62,260 nucleotides of DNA from Microbispora corallina (GTDB taxonomy: Bacteria > Actinomycetota > Actinomycetes > Streptosporangiales > Streptosporangiaceae): NCBI RefSeq assembly GCF_016863035.1, contig NZ_BOOC01000049.1, forward strand, positions 1-62,260, read 5' to 3'. Of this stretch, positions 25,971 through 34,671 are shown piece after piece. The position numbers and the translations under genes were made by a program. The notes below the pieces were generated by a model. It did not search any database. It had not been told where the DNA came from and worked only from the letters and a program-made list of their open reading frames with translations. Within the stretch, counting starts at the first letter, position 1. Each line of letters begins with the position of its first letter.

Positions 25971-26549
25971 ATGACCACGCACGCACGCAGAGCATCCGTG
26001 CCGCGGCACATACCTGCCGGGGCCTCCACGAGCGGAGACGGCATCGTCGTGGGCGCGGGCCCGGTGACGATCGACGTCTTCGTCGATTTCCTGTGCCCGT
26101 TCTGCCGGCGGTTCGAGGAGACCGCGGGACCGACGCTGCACGCCATGGTGAACGGCGGGCTCGCCACCGTCGTCTACCATCCGATGGCCTTCCTCGACGA
26201 ACTGTCGGCCGACGCCTACTCCTCGCGCGCGTCCGCTTCCTCCGGTTGCGCCTCGGACGGAGGGGCGTTCGTGGAGTACGCCGAGGCGTTGTTCGCCAAC
26301 CAGCCGCCGGAGGGCGGGCCGGGCTTGACGGACGACGAGCTCGCCGAGATCGGCCGGCTGGTGGGGCTCGACGGCCCCGCCTTCGGCCGGTGCGTGCACG
26401 CCCACGCCTACCTCGACTGGGCCGCGTACGTCACGGCGATGGCGATGGAACGGGGGGTCAGCGGCACGCCGACCGTCCTCGTCGAGGACGTCCCGGTGCC
26501 GGCGAACCTCCGGACCATCACCGCCGCCGTGGCCGCCGCGGCGCGCTGA
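25971..26549 (+). CDS. DsbA-family thioredoxin-fold protein
   Basis: 192 residues. The redox motif C42-P-F-C45 is in a DsbA/DsbG-like context (VTIDVFVDFLCPFCRRFEET) and the cis-Pro loop is in VSGTPTVLVEDVPV. No signal peptide is evident (MTTHARRASVPRHI), so it is probably cytosolic, unlike classical DsbA. GGAGG 5 bases before the ATG supports the start. First gene to the right of the integration scar; it may be followed by the aldo/keto reductase gene in one transcript. Confidence 0.87.
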   Translation: MTTHARRASVPRHIPAGASTSGDGIVVGAGPVTIDVFVDFLCPFCRRFEETAGPTLHAMVNGGLATVVYHPMAFLDELSADAYSSRASASSGCASDGGAFVEYAEALFANQPPEGGPGLTDDELAEIGRLVGLDGPAFGRCVHAHAYLDWAAYVTAMAMERGVSGTPTVLVEDVPVPANLRTITAAVAAAAR

Positions 26550-26606
26550 CCTCGTCCGGGGCGGCTGGGTGCGTAGGGTGGCTGGTAGTCGACCTGGGAG
26601 GTCGCC

Positions 26607-27440
26607 GTGCGTACGACCAAGCTTCCGTCCGGCGAGGAGGTCCCGGTCCTCGGCCAGGGAACCTGGCGGATGGCCGAGGACCGGTCGCTGCGGGAAACGG
26701 AGATCAGGGCGTTGCGGCTGGGCGTGGAGCTCGGCATGACGCTGATCGACACCGCCGAGATGTACGCCGACGGCCGCGCCGAACGGCTGGTCGGGGAGGC
26801 GGTCGCCGGCCACAGGGACGAGGTCTTCCTGGTCGGCAAGGTACTGCCGCGCAACGCGACCCGGGAGGGCACCGTCGCCGCCTGCGAGGGCAGCCTGCGG
26901 CGTCTCGGGACCGACCGGCTGGATCTCTACCTGCTCCACTGGCGGGGCCCGGTCCCGCTGGAGGAGACCCTCGCCGCCTTCGAGCAACTTGTCGCCGCGG
27001 GGCTGGTCAGGCACTGGGGAGTCAGCAACTTCGACGTCTCCGACATGGAGGAGGTCGTCGCGCTCCCCGGAGGCGCGGCCGTGCAGACCGACCAGATCCT
27101 GTACAACCTCACAAGGCGCGGTCCCGAGTACGAGCTGATCCCCTGGTGCCACGAGCGGGGCCTGCCGATCATGGCGTACTCGCCGATCGAGCAGGGCCGG
27201 TTGCTGGACCATCAGGCGCTCTTCGACGTGGCCGACCGGCACGAGGTCACCCCGGCGCAGGTCGCCCTGGCATGGGTGCTCAGGAACGACGGCGTGATCG
27301 CGATACCGAAGTCGGGCGACCCCGCTCACGTACGGCACAATGCGGCGGCCCTGGGCATCCACCTCACTCACGACGATCTTCTGCTGCTTGACGCGGCATT
27401 CCCGCCGCCGCTCTCGCGGCGGCCGCTCGAAACGCTCTGA
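26607..27440 (+). CDS. Aldo/keto reductase
   Basis: 277 residues, cytosolic NADPH-dependent carbonyl reductase of the AKR5-like bacterial group. The catalytic tetrad is visible: D48, Y53 (IDTAEMYADG), K78 (LVGKVLPR) and H111 (DLYLLHWRGP). VAIPKSG is replaced by VIAIPKSGDPAHVRHN, the coenzyme phosphate-binding loop. Start GTG at 26607 with GGGAGG upstream. Substrate unknown. Confidence 0.92.
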   Translation: MRTTKLPSGEEVPVLGQGTWRMAEDRSLRETEIRALRLGVELGMTLIDTAEMYADGRAERLVGEAVAGHRDEVFLVGKVLPRNATREGTVAACEGSLRRLGTDRLDLYLLHWRGPVPLEETLAAFEQLVAAGLVRHWGVSNFDVSDMEEVVALPGGAAVQTDQILYNLTRRGPEYELIPWCHERGLPIMAYSPIEQGRLLDHQALFDVADRHEVTPAQVALAWVLRNDGVIAIPKSGDPAHVRHNAAALGIHLTHDDLLLLDAAFPPPLSRRPLETL

Positions 27441-27494
27441 GCCTCGCCGCGCGTCGGACCGAGGCGCGCGGGAACGGCAGATCGGGGACCTGCC

Positions 27495-27845
27495 ATGGCG
27501 GTGAAGCTGAATCAGCGGGCGTTCGACCACGCCAAGGGCCTGATCAGGCAGAAGCGGGTCGCGCTGGACTCGATGGACGACTGGAGCGAGCACCAGCCCT
27601 CCGCCGCCCGGGAGAACGCGTTCATCAAGCAACACGGATTCGGCGAGTACGGGAAGTGGTATCTGGGCCTGGACGACGACCAGGACGAGGACAACAAGGG
27701 GCACTACAAGTTCCCCTTCGCGGACTTCGAGAAGGTGCACCGATGCGGCGTCATCGCGGCGGAAGTACGGGCCGCGCGGTTGAAGTACACCGACATCGAG
27801 GTCGCTGCGGCCCACCTGCACGGGATGCTGGACGAGCTGATGTGA
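27495..27845 (+). CDS. Conserved hypothetical protein
   Basis: 116 residues, soluble, with GYGKWYLGLDDDQDEDNKG-like acidic centre (FGEYGKWYLGLDDDQDEDNK at about 49-68) and a helical C-terminus (DIEVAAAHLHGMLDELM). The sequence looks like an intact, constrained protein, but I recognise no named family. It follows the aldo/keto reductase by 54 bases on the same strand. Confidence 0.7.
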   Translation: MAVKLNQRAFDHAKGLIRQKRVALDSMDDWSEHQPSAARENAFIKQHGFGEYGKWYLGLDDDQDEDNKGHYKFPFADFEKVHRCGVIAAEVRAARLKYTDIEVAAAHLHGMLDELM

Positions 27846-27911
27846 CGGCCGCGATCCGCCTGGCGCGTTCGTCCGGGAGTTCCGTCGGCCGGGTCGGGGT
27901 AGACAGGACAT

Positions 27912-28748
27912 ATGTGCCGCTGGCTGGCCTATACCGGTTCGCCGATCGCCATGGAGAAGCTGATCTACGAGCCGGAGCACTCACTGATCGACCAGAGCCT
28001 CCACGCCAGGTACGGCGATGAGACGGTGAACGGCGACGGGTTCGGCGTCGGCTACTACGCTGACTACGGCGTATCGCCCGCGGTGTTCAAGGACACCAAG
28101 CCCGCGTGGGGCGACCGCAACCTTCGCGAACTCGCCCGCCATGTCCGGTCACCGCTGTTCATGGCGCATGTGCGCGCGTCTTCTGGGACGGCGATACAGC
28201 AGACGAACTGCCACCCGTTCCGCTACGGCACCTGGATCTGGATGCACAACGGCGTGATCTCCGAGTTCAGCCGCCTCAAACGGGACCTCGTGATGGCCAT
28301 CGCCCCGGAGCTGTACCCGTCGATCGAGGGGTCCACCGACTCGGAGGTGATGTTCTTCCTGGCGCTCACGCTGGGGCTGCAGGAGGACCCGCCGGGAGCG
28401 GTGGAGCGGATGGCGGGTCTCGTGGAGAGGACGGGCTGGAGTCACAACGTGGAACACCCGGTCCAGATGTCCCTGTCGACATCCAACGGCGAGCGGCTGT
28501 GGTCCTTCCGCTACTCCACCGAGCGCCACTCGCGGTCGCTCTTTCACAGCACCAACATGGAGAGCCTCCGGAAGCTGCATCCGGAGGTGTTCGAGCTCCT
28601 GGAGATCTCCGACGAGGCACGGGTGGTCGTGTCCGAACCCCTGCGCGACCTGCCCGGACTGTGGCTTGAGGTGCCGGAGTCGACATACACCGTCGTCAAA
28701 CCCGGAATGTTCGAAATGCACCCTTTTACCCCAAAACCGCCTAAATGA
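27912..28748 (+). CDS. Class II glutamine amidotransferase
   Basis: 278 residues. Ntn-hydrolase fold with the nucleophile Cys2 exposed after Met removal (MCRWLAYTG), NGDGFGVGYY, MAHVRASSGTAIQQTNCHPF and WMHNGVISEFSRLK. It resembles EgtC/YafJ-type amidohydrolases that cleave gamma-glutamyl bonds. No ergothioneine genes are nearby, so the substrate is open. AGGA before the ATG supports the start. Confidence 0.9.
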   Translation: MCRWLAYTGSPIAMEKLIYEPEHSLIDQSLHARYGDETVNGDGFGVGYYADYGVSPAVFKDTKPAWGDRNLRELARHVRSPLFMAHVRASSGTAIQQTNCHPFRYGTWIWMHNGVISEFSRLKRDLVMAIAPELYPSIEGSTDSEVMFFLALTLGLQEDPPGAVERMAGLVERTGWSHNVEHPVQMSLSTSNGERLWSFRYSTERHSRSLFHSTNMESLRKLHPEVFELLEISDEARVVVSEPLRDLPGLWLEVPESTYTVVKPGMFEMHPFTPKPPK

Positions 28749-28840
28749 TATAAGTGTCAGTACTGCGTCTTTAGTCGCCTTCTGCCCGGTCTGTAGCCGC
28801 CGCCTGCCAGACTCACTCAGGGGATCGGCCGGAGGGGAGT

Positions 28841-30253
28841 GTGGACGGGGTGACGTCACAGGAGAACAGGCAGGCCAGGCAACGGCCCGTATGGGTCAAT
28901 CCGCTGTTCGGGGTGACCGACCCCGCCTCCGGAATCACGGCGGTGCCGCCGCGGCGCCGGCTTCCCGAAGGGCCCATGACGCCCTCCGCCGTGTCACGGC
29001 TCATCCGTGACGAGCTGATGCTGGACGGGAACCCGCGGCTGAACCTGGCCACCTTCGTCAGCACCTGGATGGAGCCGGAGGCGCACGCGCTGATGGGCGA
29101 CACCGCCGACAGGAACCTCGTCGACAGGGACGAGTATCCCGCGACGGCCGAGCTTGAGCAGCGCTGCATTCCGATGCTCCGCCACCTGTGGAACGCCCCC
29201 GACCCCGACGCCTCACTCGGGACGTCCACCATCGGATCCAGCGAAGCGTGCATGCTCGGCGGGATGGCGCTGAAACGCCGCTGGGTGCATCGCAACCCCG
29301 ACCGCTACGCCGCCGGGGCGCGTCCCAACCTGGTGATGGGCGTCAACATCCAGGTGTGCTGGAAGAAGTTCTGCAATTACTGGGAAGTGGAGCCCCGCCT
29401 CGTCCCGATGGAGGGCGACCGGTTCCACCTGGGCGCCGAAGAGGCCGCTGGGCAGTGCGACGAGAACACCATCGGCGTCGTCACCGTCCTGGGCTCCACG
29501 ATGGACGGAAGCTACGAGCCGGTCGCCGACATCTGCGCGGCACTCGACGCTCTCGAGGAACGCACGGGATGGTCCGTGCCCGTGCACGTGGACGCCGCGT
29601 CGGGAGGGATGATCGCCCCCTTCCTCGAGCCGGACCTGGTGTGGGACTTCCGCCTTCCGAGGGTCGCCTCCATCAACGTCTCCGGTCACAAGTACGGGAT
29701 GGTCTACCCGGGACTCGGATGGGTCCTCTGGCGGGACCGGGAGGCGCTCCCCGGGGATCTGGTGGAGCACGTGAACTATCTCGGCGGTGACGTGGCGACG
29801 TTCACGCTCAACTTCTCCCGGCCCGGATCGCAGGTCGTCGCCCAGTACTACAACTTCCTCCGGCTCGGCCACGAGGGCTTCCGCCAGGTGCAGGGCGCCC
29901 TCCGGGAGGTGGCGACGCACCTCGCCCGGCAGATCGAAGGGCTCGGCTGCTTCCGGCTCCTCACACGTGGCGACCAGCTGCCGGTGTTCGCCTTCACCAC
30001 CACCGACGACGTCACCCGTTTCAACGTCTACGACGTCTCGCGGCGGCTCCGGGAGTGGGGCTGGCTGGTGCCGGCCTACACCTTCCCGCCCAACCGGCAG
30101 GATCTGCAGGTGCTGCGGGTGGTGTGCCGCAACGGGTTCTCGCTCGACCTGGCCGACCGGCTGGTCGACGACCTCCGGGGTCTGTTGCCGTGGCTGCGCA
30201 AGCAGCCAGGGCCCATGTTCGGCCCAGAGGAGGGGACGAGCTTCCACCACTGA
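28841..30253 (+). CDS. gadB: Glutamate decarboxylase
   Basis: 470 residues, PLP enzyme converting glutamate to GABA and CO2. Group II decarboxylase marks: LATFVSTWMEPEAHALM, GTSTIGSSEACMLGGMALKR, HVDAASGGMIAPFLEPDLVWDF and the PLP Lys K284 in SGHKYGMVYPG. Length and C-terminus (FGPEEGTSFHH, the usual Thr/His end) are full. No glutamate/GABA antiporter is adjacent, so the role may be GABA-shunt metabolism rather than acid resistance. GTG start after GGAGGGG. Confidence 0.94.
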   Translation: MDGVTSQENRQARQRPVWVNPLFGVTDPASGITAVPPRRRLPEGPMTPSAVSRLIRDELMLDGNPRLNLATFVSTWMEPEAHALMGDTADRNLVDRDEYPATAELEQRCIPMLRHLWNAPDPDASLGTSTIGSSEACMLGGMALKRRWVHRNPDRYAAGARPNLVMGVNIQVCWKKFCNYWEVEPRLVPMEGDRFHLGAEEAAGQCDENTIGVVTVLGSTMDGSYEPVADICAALDALEERTGWSVPVHVDAASGGMIAPFLEPDLVWDFRLPRVASINVSGHKYGMVYPGLGWVLWRDREALPGDLVEHVNYLGGDVATFTLNFSRPGSQVVAQYYNFLRLGHEGFRQVQGALREVATHLARQIEGLGCFRLLTRGDQLPVFAFTTTDDVTRFNVYDVSRRLREWGWLVPAYTFPPNRQDLQVLRVVCRNGFSLDLADRLVDDLRGLLPWLRKQPGPMFGPEEGTSFHH

Positions 30254-30275
30254 CGCACCGCCCCGGCCGTACGGC

Positions 30276-30641
30276 TTACTCCGCGGCCTGCTGGAACTCG
30301 GCCGGCAGCTGCGATATGGCATGGTCGAAGGTCTCGTCCGGAACAGCGTCCCGCAGCGTCAGCAGGACGGCCCGGATCCCTCCCCTCGTCTCCACCGCGG
30401 TCAGCCCTGTGCGTTTGCTGATCCGCGAGACGAACTCGCGGAAACCGAACCGCTGGATCGGATCACCGACGTGGATCGACTCCCGGAGAGGCTCCGGAAG
30501 TTCGAGCGCGAGATGCTGAGCCTCCGTGGCGCTGAGACGGTCTCCCAGAACCTCCAGCGTCGCGCGGCTCAGATCCGCCGCCTCCTCACGCGACAGGCCG
30601 CTGCGCTCGGCCACCCTGCCGAAGAAGTCTCTGTGCTCCAC
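30276..30641 (-). CDS. DUF2267 protein
   Basis: 121 residues, soluble and helical. The sequence EHRDFFGRVAERSGLSREEA at the start and RATLEVLGDRLSATEAQHLA fit DUF2267, a family of unknown function in actinobacteria and rhizobia. GTG at 30641 with GGAG 5 bases upstream decides the start. It is convergent with gadB. Confidence 0.8.
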   Translation of the reverse strand: MEHRDFFGRVAERSGLSREEAADLSRATLEVLGDRLSATEAQHLALELPEPLRESIHVGDPIQRFGFREFVSRISKRTGLTAVETRGGIRAVLLTLRDAVPDETFDHAISQLPAEFQQAAE

Positions 30642-30794
30642 ACTGGCTCCATTCCCCCCGGCGTCCGCCCGACACGGAGCCGGCGGACACCCCAGAAGCT
30701 TGGGGCGATGCATACCGAGGTCCCGGCACCCCTGGCTTTTGAGCGGGAATGACACCGATCGGCCGTTCACAGGGAGCGACGCGGGGAGGGACGG

Positions 30795-31058
30795 ATGGCA
30801 CACGAGGCGCTGTCACTGGCTGACGCGATAGACGTGATCCGAGGTGAGATCGGCAAGGCGCGCATCAGGGCCGAGGTCCTGGGCGAGGAGATGCGCTTCA
30901 GCGTCGGCACCGTCGACGTGGAGATCCTGGTCCAGATCACCCGTAACAGCAAGGACGGCGAACCGGTCCTCGAAGTGGTCGAGGCAGGCGGTTCGAAGGG
31001 CGGCGACACCCACCGCATCACCTTCCCCATGACCCCCGAGATCGAGCCTCACGGCTGA
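30795..31058 (+). CDS. Trypco2-like small protein
   Basis: 87 residues. The sequence LADAIDVIRGEIGKARIRAE, then LRFSVG-type FSVGTVDVEILVQITRN and DTHRITFPMTPEI, matches the pattern of the trypsin-co-occurring domain 2, seen fused or next to trypsin-like protease modules of predicted conflict systems. No protease gene is close. ATG with GGGGAGGG 7 bases upstream. Confidence 0.65.
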   Translation: MAHEALSLADAIDVIRGEIGKARIRAEVLGEEMRFSVGTVDVEILVQITRNSKDGEPVLEVVEAGGSKGGDTHRITFPMTPEIEPHG

Positions 31059-31225
31059 GAGCCCGGCCGGGCCGGGGTCAACGCCGGAGCACTGTCGGTG
31101 CGTTGGTGGACAACATGAGCCGACTCGCGGCAGCAATCATCGAGGCCGCCTAACCAGTGGGAGTGTGAGCGGACGCTCGGCCCCCTGACCTATGGACGAA
31201 GATATCGCTGCCACCATTTGGTGCC

Positions 31226-31888
31226 ATGAGCGACTGGGAGCGGTTCCTCCACGAGGTTTCGTGGTTCCTCCAACCCGGAGAGAGCGCTGCAGTGGGCGAG
31301 GCACAGCCGTGGACCCGCGGATCGATCGACGACTTGCCCGAACTGTCTGCTCTGCTTCAATCGACGACCCTCACGCCTGTCTCCGTCGGAAGCAATGCCT
31401 TTGAGTTGCTGGCATGGGGATCACCGGACGACCGACGGGGATGGCTCTGCCGCCCGCCTCGCGACGTGGACGGCGATTCCGTCTCCCAGACTCACAAGAG
31501 CTTCTGGAAGCTCTGCGGCGGGATCGTCGAAAGGTTCCATGAGCCCGCCACCTGGTGGAACAACCAGAATGAGGTGCTCACGGTTGATGCGGCCCGCCTA
31601 GGCATCGCAGATGTACTCACCGACTATGCGTGGCTCTGGGAAGACGCCGGCCTGGAAGTACCCATCAACCCCGATGAGTACTACGCCGTCGCCGTGGAGG
31701 CCAACGGGAACCTGACGCTGGCACATCGGGACGACGGTCGGCTACTTCTTTTCGCACCGGACCACGCGTTCACACATGTCGCACGATTGGCCGGCTCCCC
31801 GCCGTACTCGCTACTCACGATCGATGACGTGCCTGACCTCGCGACCTGGATAGAGGTGTGCGCCGCAGCCTGGCGACAACATCGGTAG
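31226..31888 (+). CDS. Hypothetical protein, possibly SMI1/SUKH-like
   Basis: 220 residues, acidic and Trp-rich (WWNNQNEV, DYAWLWEDAGLEV). The C-terminal part (YYAVAVEANGNLTLAHRDDG, then RLLLFAPDHAF) recalls SMI1/SUKH immunity folds, but this is a loose resemblance. No toxin gene is adjacent. It ends 45 bases before a strong terminator. Confidence 0.55.
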   Translation: MSDWERFLHEVSWFLQPGESAAVGEAQPWTRGSIDDLPELSALLQSTTLTPVSVGSNAFELLAWGSPDDRRGWLCRPPRDVDGDSVSQTHKSFWKLCGGIVERFHEPATWWNNQNEVLTVDAARLGIADVLTDYAWLWEDAGLEVPINPDEYYAVAVEANGNLTLAHRDDGRLLLFAPDHAFTHVARLAGSPPYSLLTIDDVPDLATWIEVCAAAWRQHR

Positions 31889-31933
31889 ACCGACAAGCGT
31901 CCGAATCTGACGCGAGTCCCCCAGGCGCCGGCG

Positions 31934-31964
31934 AGGCCGGTCCCGCGCCGCGGGACCGGCCTTT
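31934..31964. terminator. Strong hairpin terminator
   Basis: AGGCCGGTCCCGCG (31934-31947) and its exact complement (31949-31962) form a 14-base palindromic stem with a one-base centre, followed by TTT. It separates the rightward gene at 31226-31888 from the leftward secreted-protein gene, so it may work for both. Confidence 0.8.
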
Positions 31965-32026
31965 CTGCTCAGCCGAGGGAATGGATCTTATGCCTCAGGC
32001 CCTGGGAGGAGCCGCACGCCGCGGGG

Positions 32027-32380
32027 TCAGGTGCCGACCCGGTCCTTCACGAGCCGCACGCACGCCGCCGCGACCCATCTGGGGAAGTTGAGCTCGCCCG
32101 GAATGTAGATCCAGTAGCTGGACCCGCCGCACGAGCTGTAGTAGCCGCCGCTCTCGCTCTGGCACAGCGAAGGGAGGTACTGGCCCGCGTAGAGCGTGCT
32201 GGTGACGTAGCCGGTTGACGTGCTCTTCTGCGACCGGATGGAGACGGCGCTCACTCCCGGCGCGGGAGTGACGGAGCAGGTGACCGCGCTGGCCGGTTCG
32301 GCGATGATGAACACCGAGGCCGTCATCGCCATCATGGCCACCGCGGTGGCGGCGCCGGCACGTCTCTTCACTGTCGTCAT
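32027..32380 (-). CDS. Small secreted protein
   Basis: 117 residues. A classical signal peptide (TVKRRAGAATAVAMMAMTAS, cleavage near EPASA-VT) precedes about 85 mature residues with four Cys (VTCSVTP, SLCQSES, SSCGGSS, AACVRLV), likely two disulphides, and a beta-rich pattern like bacterial SH3 domains. Function unknown; exported to the surface or medium. Confidence 0.7.
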   Translation of the reverse strand: MTTVKRRAGAATAVAMMAMTASVFIIAEPASAVTCSVTPAPGVSAVSIRSQKSTSTGYVTSTLYAGQYLPSLCQSESGGYYSSCGGSSYWIYIPGELNFPRWVAAACVRLVKDRVGT

Positions 32381-32540
32381 TGCTTTCCTCTCCCTGGCCG
32401 CGAGTCACGGCTCACGGATCGACGATCGGGGCCGGAGGCCGGCGATCACTGCCACCTCCCCTGTGCGTGGCAGTGGCGCACCACCCTCGCCCAGAGCATC
32501 GGACAGGGCGGTATAGGGGAGGTATAGGCCCTGGTAGACG

Positions 32541-33293
32541 TCAGTTCGGGCCGTGGCGGAGGACGTGGAGGTCGTCGCCCCAGGCGTCCAGCACCGGACC
32601 GTGACCGGCGGCGCGGGCCAGTGGCTCCAGGTCGAGAAAGAGCCGTCGGGCGGTCCGCGGGTCGGCGTCCGACAGGACGGCCTCCAGGAGGGGCAGCAGT
32701 CGGTCGTGACGCCACGCGGACGCGTCGAGAGGATGGGTGCGCAGCTCCCACGCCAGGTACTTGTTGTAGGGACGGACCCGGCCTTCGAGGGCGAAGGCGC
32801 ACGTCAGCAGGGGAGGGATGCTCTCCGCGGCGTCCAGGCGGGCTTCGACGGCCCGCGCGTCGCGGTGGTTCTTCAGCCATCGGTAGACGGCGTTGACGAA
32901 GCCGCCCACAGCGTGTGCGGCCGTCTCGCCGGACTCCTCGGCCGACAGCGTCCCCTTGCGGGAGACGAGCTCGCCGACGAGGCCGTCCGGCCGATCCTTC
33001 AGCACGTGGGCGTGGGCGAAGGCGTACCTGTTCCACTCCGAGCCCGACCCCGGCATCGCGTGCGTGCGGAACTCCTCCAGCGACATCACCACGACGTCCA
33101 GCCGGGAGTCACGACGCTCCTCGGCAACCGTCCCGTCGCCGCTGGTGATGACGTAGACGTCGTAGTCGGAGCGGTGGGTGGCCATGCCGCGCCGTGCCTG
33201 CGAGCCGCTGAGGACGGCGCCGGCGACGGCCGGATCCGCCCTGATGCGGGCGACCAGGGCGGAGAACTCCTCGCCGGCCGGGGTCTCCGTCAT
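32541..33293 (-). CDS. Nucleotidyltransferase-domain protein
   Basis: About 250 residues. The catalytic motif of the polymerase-beta superfamily is GSQARRGMATHRSDYDVYVI, i.e. GS, ten residues, DxD-like DYDVY. The C-terminal half is helical (LLTCAFALEGRVRPYNKYLA), as in aminoglycoside or other small-molecule nucleotidyltransferases and in some MNT proteins. Substrate unknown. I chose the ATG at 33293 (MTETPAGEEF) over the longer frame start. Confidence 0.8.
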   Translation of the reverse strand: MTETPAGEEFSALVARIRADPAVAGAVLSGSQARRGMATHRSDYDVYVITSGDGTVAEERRDSRLDVVVMSLEEFRTHAMPGSGSEWNRYAFAHAHVLKDRPDGLVGELVSRKGTLSAEESGETAAHAVGGFVNAVYRWLKNHRDARAVEARLDAAESIPPLLTCAFALEGRVRPYNKYLAWELRTHPLDASAWRHDRLLPLLEAVLSDADPRTARRLFLDLEPLARAAGHGPVLDAWGDDLHVLRHGPN

Positions 33294-33374
33294 GCGGGCA
33301 CTCCACCACCTGGCCGAACAGGGCCGCAACCGAATTTCGGCCGACGGGCACATGCGCGTCGATACGGCAGGGGG

Positions 33375-34589
33375 TCAGGAGAAGGGACGGCCGACCCTGG
33401 CCGCGTACTTGCCCTCGCCCCGGCCCTCGGCCAGGAGCTGGTGGACGGCGGGCACCTCGTCGAGCGAGCCGACCTCGGTGACCGGGACGTCCAGCCGTCC
33501 CTCGGCGATCAGGTCCAGCACGCGGCGAAGGGCGGCGGCCACGCGGTGCGGCGCCGTGGCCGACAGGCTGCTGATGCTGAATCCGACGACGCCGATGTTG
33601 CCGCTCCTCAGTCTCGCCTGCGACGGAAGCGGGGCCATCGCGCCCCCGCCCGCGTTGCCGAACAGCACGATGCGGGCGCCGGGGGCGGCCACGTCGAGGT
33701 CGAGGTCGAGGGTGGCCGTCCCGAGCGGGTCGAGCACCAGGTCGACCCCGCCGCCCGCCGCCGCCTGGATCGCCCCCGCCAGGTCGACCCCACCGCCCGC
33801 CGCCGCCCGGATCGCCCCCGCCAGGTCGACCCCGCCACCCGCCGCCGCCCGGATCGCCCCCGCCAGGTCGCCGCCCGCGCGCGTGACGTCCCTGTCGATG
33901 CCATGCGCCGCATCGACGCTGCTCGCGCCCCCGCCCACGTCGCCGGACGGCACGATGCGGGCGCCGGGGGCGGCCACGCCTCGCGTCTCCGGCCGTACGC
34001 CGGCGTCGTGCCGGGCGACCGCCGCGTCGTAGCCGGCCGAGAGGGCCGCGGCGACCTTGCCGGGACGGCCGACCGTGCCGATCAGCCGCCCGCCGCCGAG
34101 AGCCGGGACCAGCCGGGCGACCGCCGAGCCGACGCCGCCGCTCGCCGAGTGGACGAGCACGGTCTCCCCTGCCCTGAAGCGGCCGGCGTCCGTGAGCAGG
34201 AGCAGCGCGCTCGCCAGCATCAGCGGGGCCGAGGCCGCGACCTCGGACGGGACGCCGGCAGGCACCGGGACCGTGAGCGCGGCCCGCGCGAGCGCCACCT
34301 CGGCCAGCCCGCCGCCGGAGGTGAACGCCGCCACCCGCTGTCCCGGGAACAGGTCCGTGACGCCCGGGCCGACCTCCCGCACCGTGCCCGCGATCTCCTT
34401 GCCCGGGACGTACGGCCAGGCGGCGACGTACCCCGGGTCGCCTCTGCGCGCCATCACGTCGAGGAAGTTGATCCCGGCGTGGGCGACGTCGACGGTCACC
34501 TCTCCCGGCCCGGGCGTTGGCTCGGCGATCTCCCGGATCTCGGTGCGGTCGGGGCCCTGGGACGGTCCGGTCATCACGAGCGCGCGCAT
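33375..34589 (-). CDS. Zinc-independent MDR alcohol dehydrogenase/quinone oxidoreductase with internal repeats
   Basis: 404 residues. Medium-chain reductase of the quinone-oxidoreductase type: GINFLDVMARRGD, YVPGKEIAGTVREVGPGV, AAFTSGGG and the NADPH-binding LVHSASGGVGSAVARL. No structural zinc Cys set. It is longer than the usual length of about 320 because of an insertion at about 200-290 made of a duplicated VAAPGARIV segment and three near-identical 14-residue repeats (DLAGAIRAAAGGGV). The repeats keep frame. Divergent from an ArsR gene across a 16-base palindrome, so probably under its control. ATG at 34589 has GGAGG 5 bases upstream. Confidence 0.85.
   Translation of the reverse strand: MRALVMTGPSQGPDRTEIREIAEPTPGPGEVTVDVAHAGINFLDVMARRGDPGYVAAWPYVPGKEIAGTVREVGPGVTDLFPGQRVAAFTSGGGLAEVALARAALTVPVPAGVPSEVAASAPLMLASALLLLTDAGRFRAGETVLVHSASGGVGSAVARLVPALGGGRLIGTVGRPGKVAAALSAGYDAAVARHDAGVRPETRGVAAPGARIVPSGDVGGGASSVDAAHGIDRDVTRAGGDLAGAIRAAAGGGVDLAGAIRAAAGGGVDLAGAIQAAAGGGVDLVLDPLGTATLDLDLDVAAPGARIVLFGNAGGGAMAPLPSQARLRSGNIGVVGFSISSLSATAPHRVAAALRRVLDLIAEGRLDVPVTEVGSLDEVPAVHQLLAEGRGEGKYAARVGRPFS
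33744..33869. repeat. Three tandem 42-base repeats inside the MDR gene
   Basis: Units at 33744-33785, 33786-33827 and 33828-33869 differ at only a few positions. A separate 28-base direct repeat at 33666-33693 and 33951-33978 brackets them. Together they account for most of the extra length of the encoded protein. Confidence 0.9.
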
Positions 34590-34610
34590 GGCGGTCCTCC
34601 TTTTTCGCTG

Positions 34611-34626
34611 TTCGTCGTACGACGAA
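34611..34626. promoter_or_regulatory. Perfect palindrome, probable ArsR operator
   Basis: TTCGTCGTACGACGAA is its own reverse complement and lies between the divergent MDR and ArsR genes. A further GTCGTAC half-site follows at about 34628. Placement and symmetry suggest an operator for the ArsR-type repressor. Confidence 0.65.
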
Positions 34627-34671
34627 AGTCGTACCACACATGTACGATGGATGTCGAAAGAGAGGTGCGGG

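Noticed and set aside
25869..27980. Minus-strand open frame across the DsbA-like and aldo/keto reductase genes
   Set aside because: Only its last part (25686-25868) is real, as an integrase remnant. The rest is the shadow of well-supported plus-strand genes.
28841..30253. gadB as part of a Gad acid-resistance operon
   Set aside because: No glutamate/GABA antiporter or acid-response regulator lies next to it.
33744..33869. Tandem repeats as a possible CRISPR array (also considered at 17409-17538 and in the Gln-rich gene)
   Set aside because: Units are contiguous with no unique spacers, are not palindromic, and no cas genes are present.
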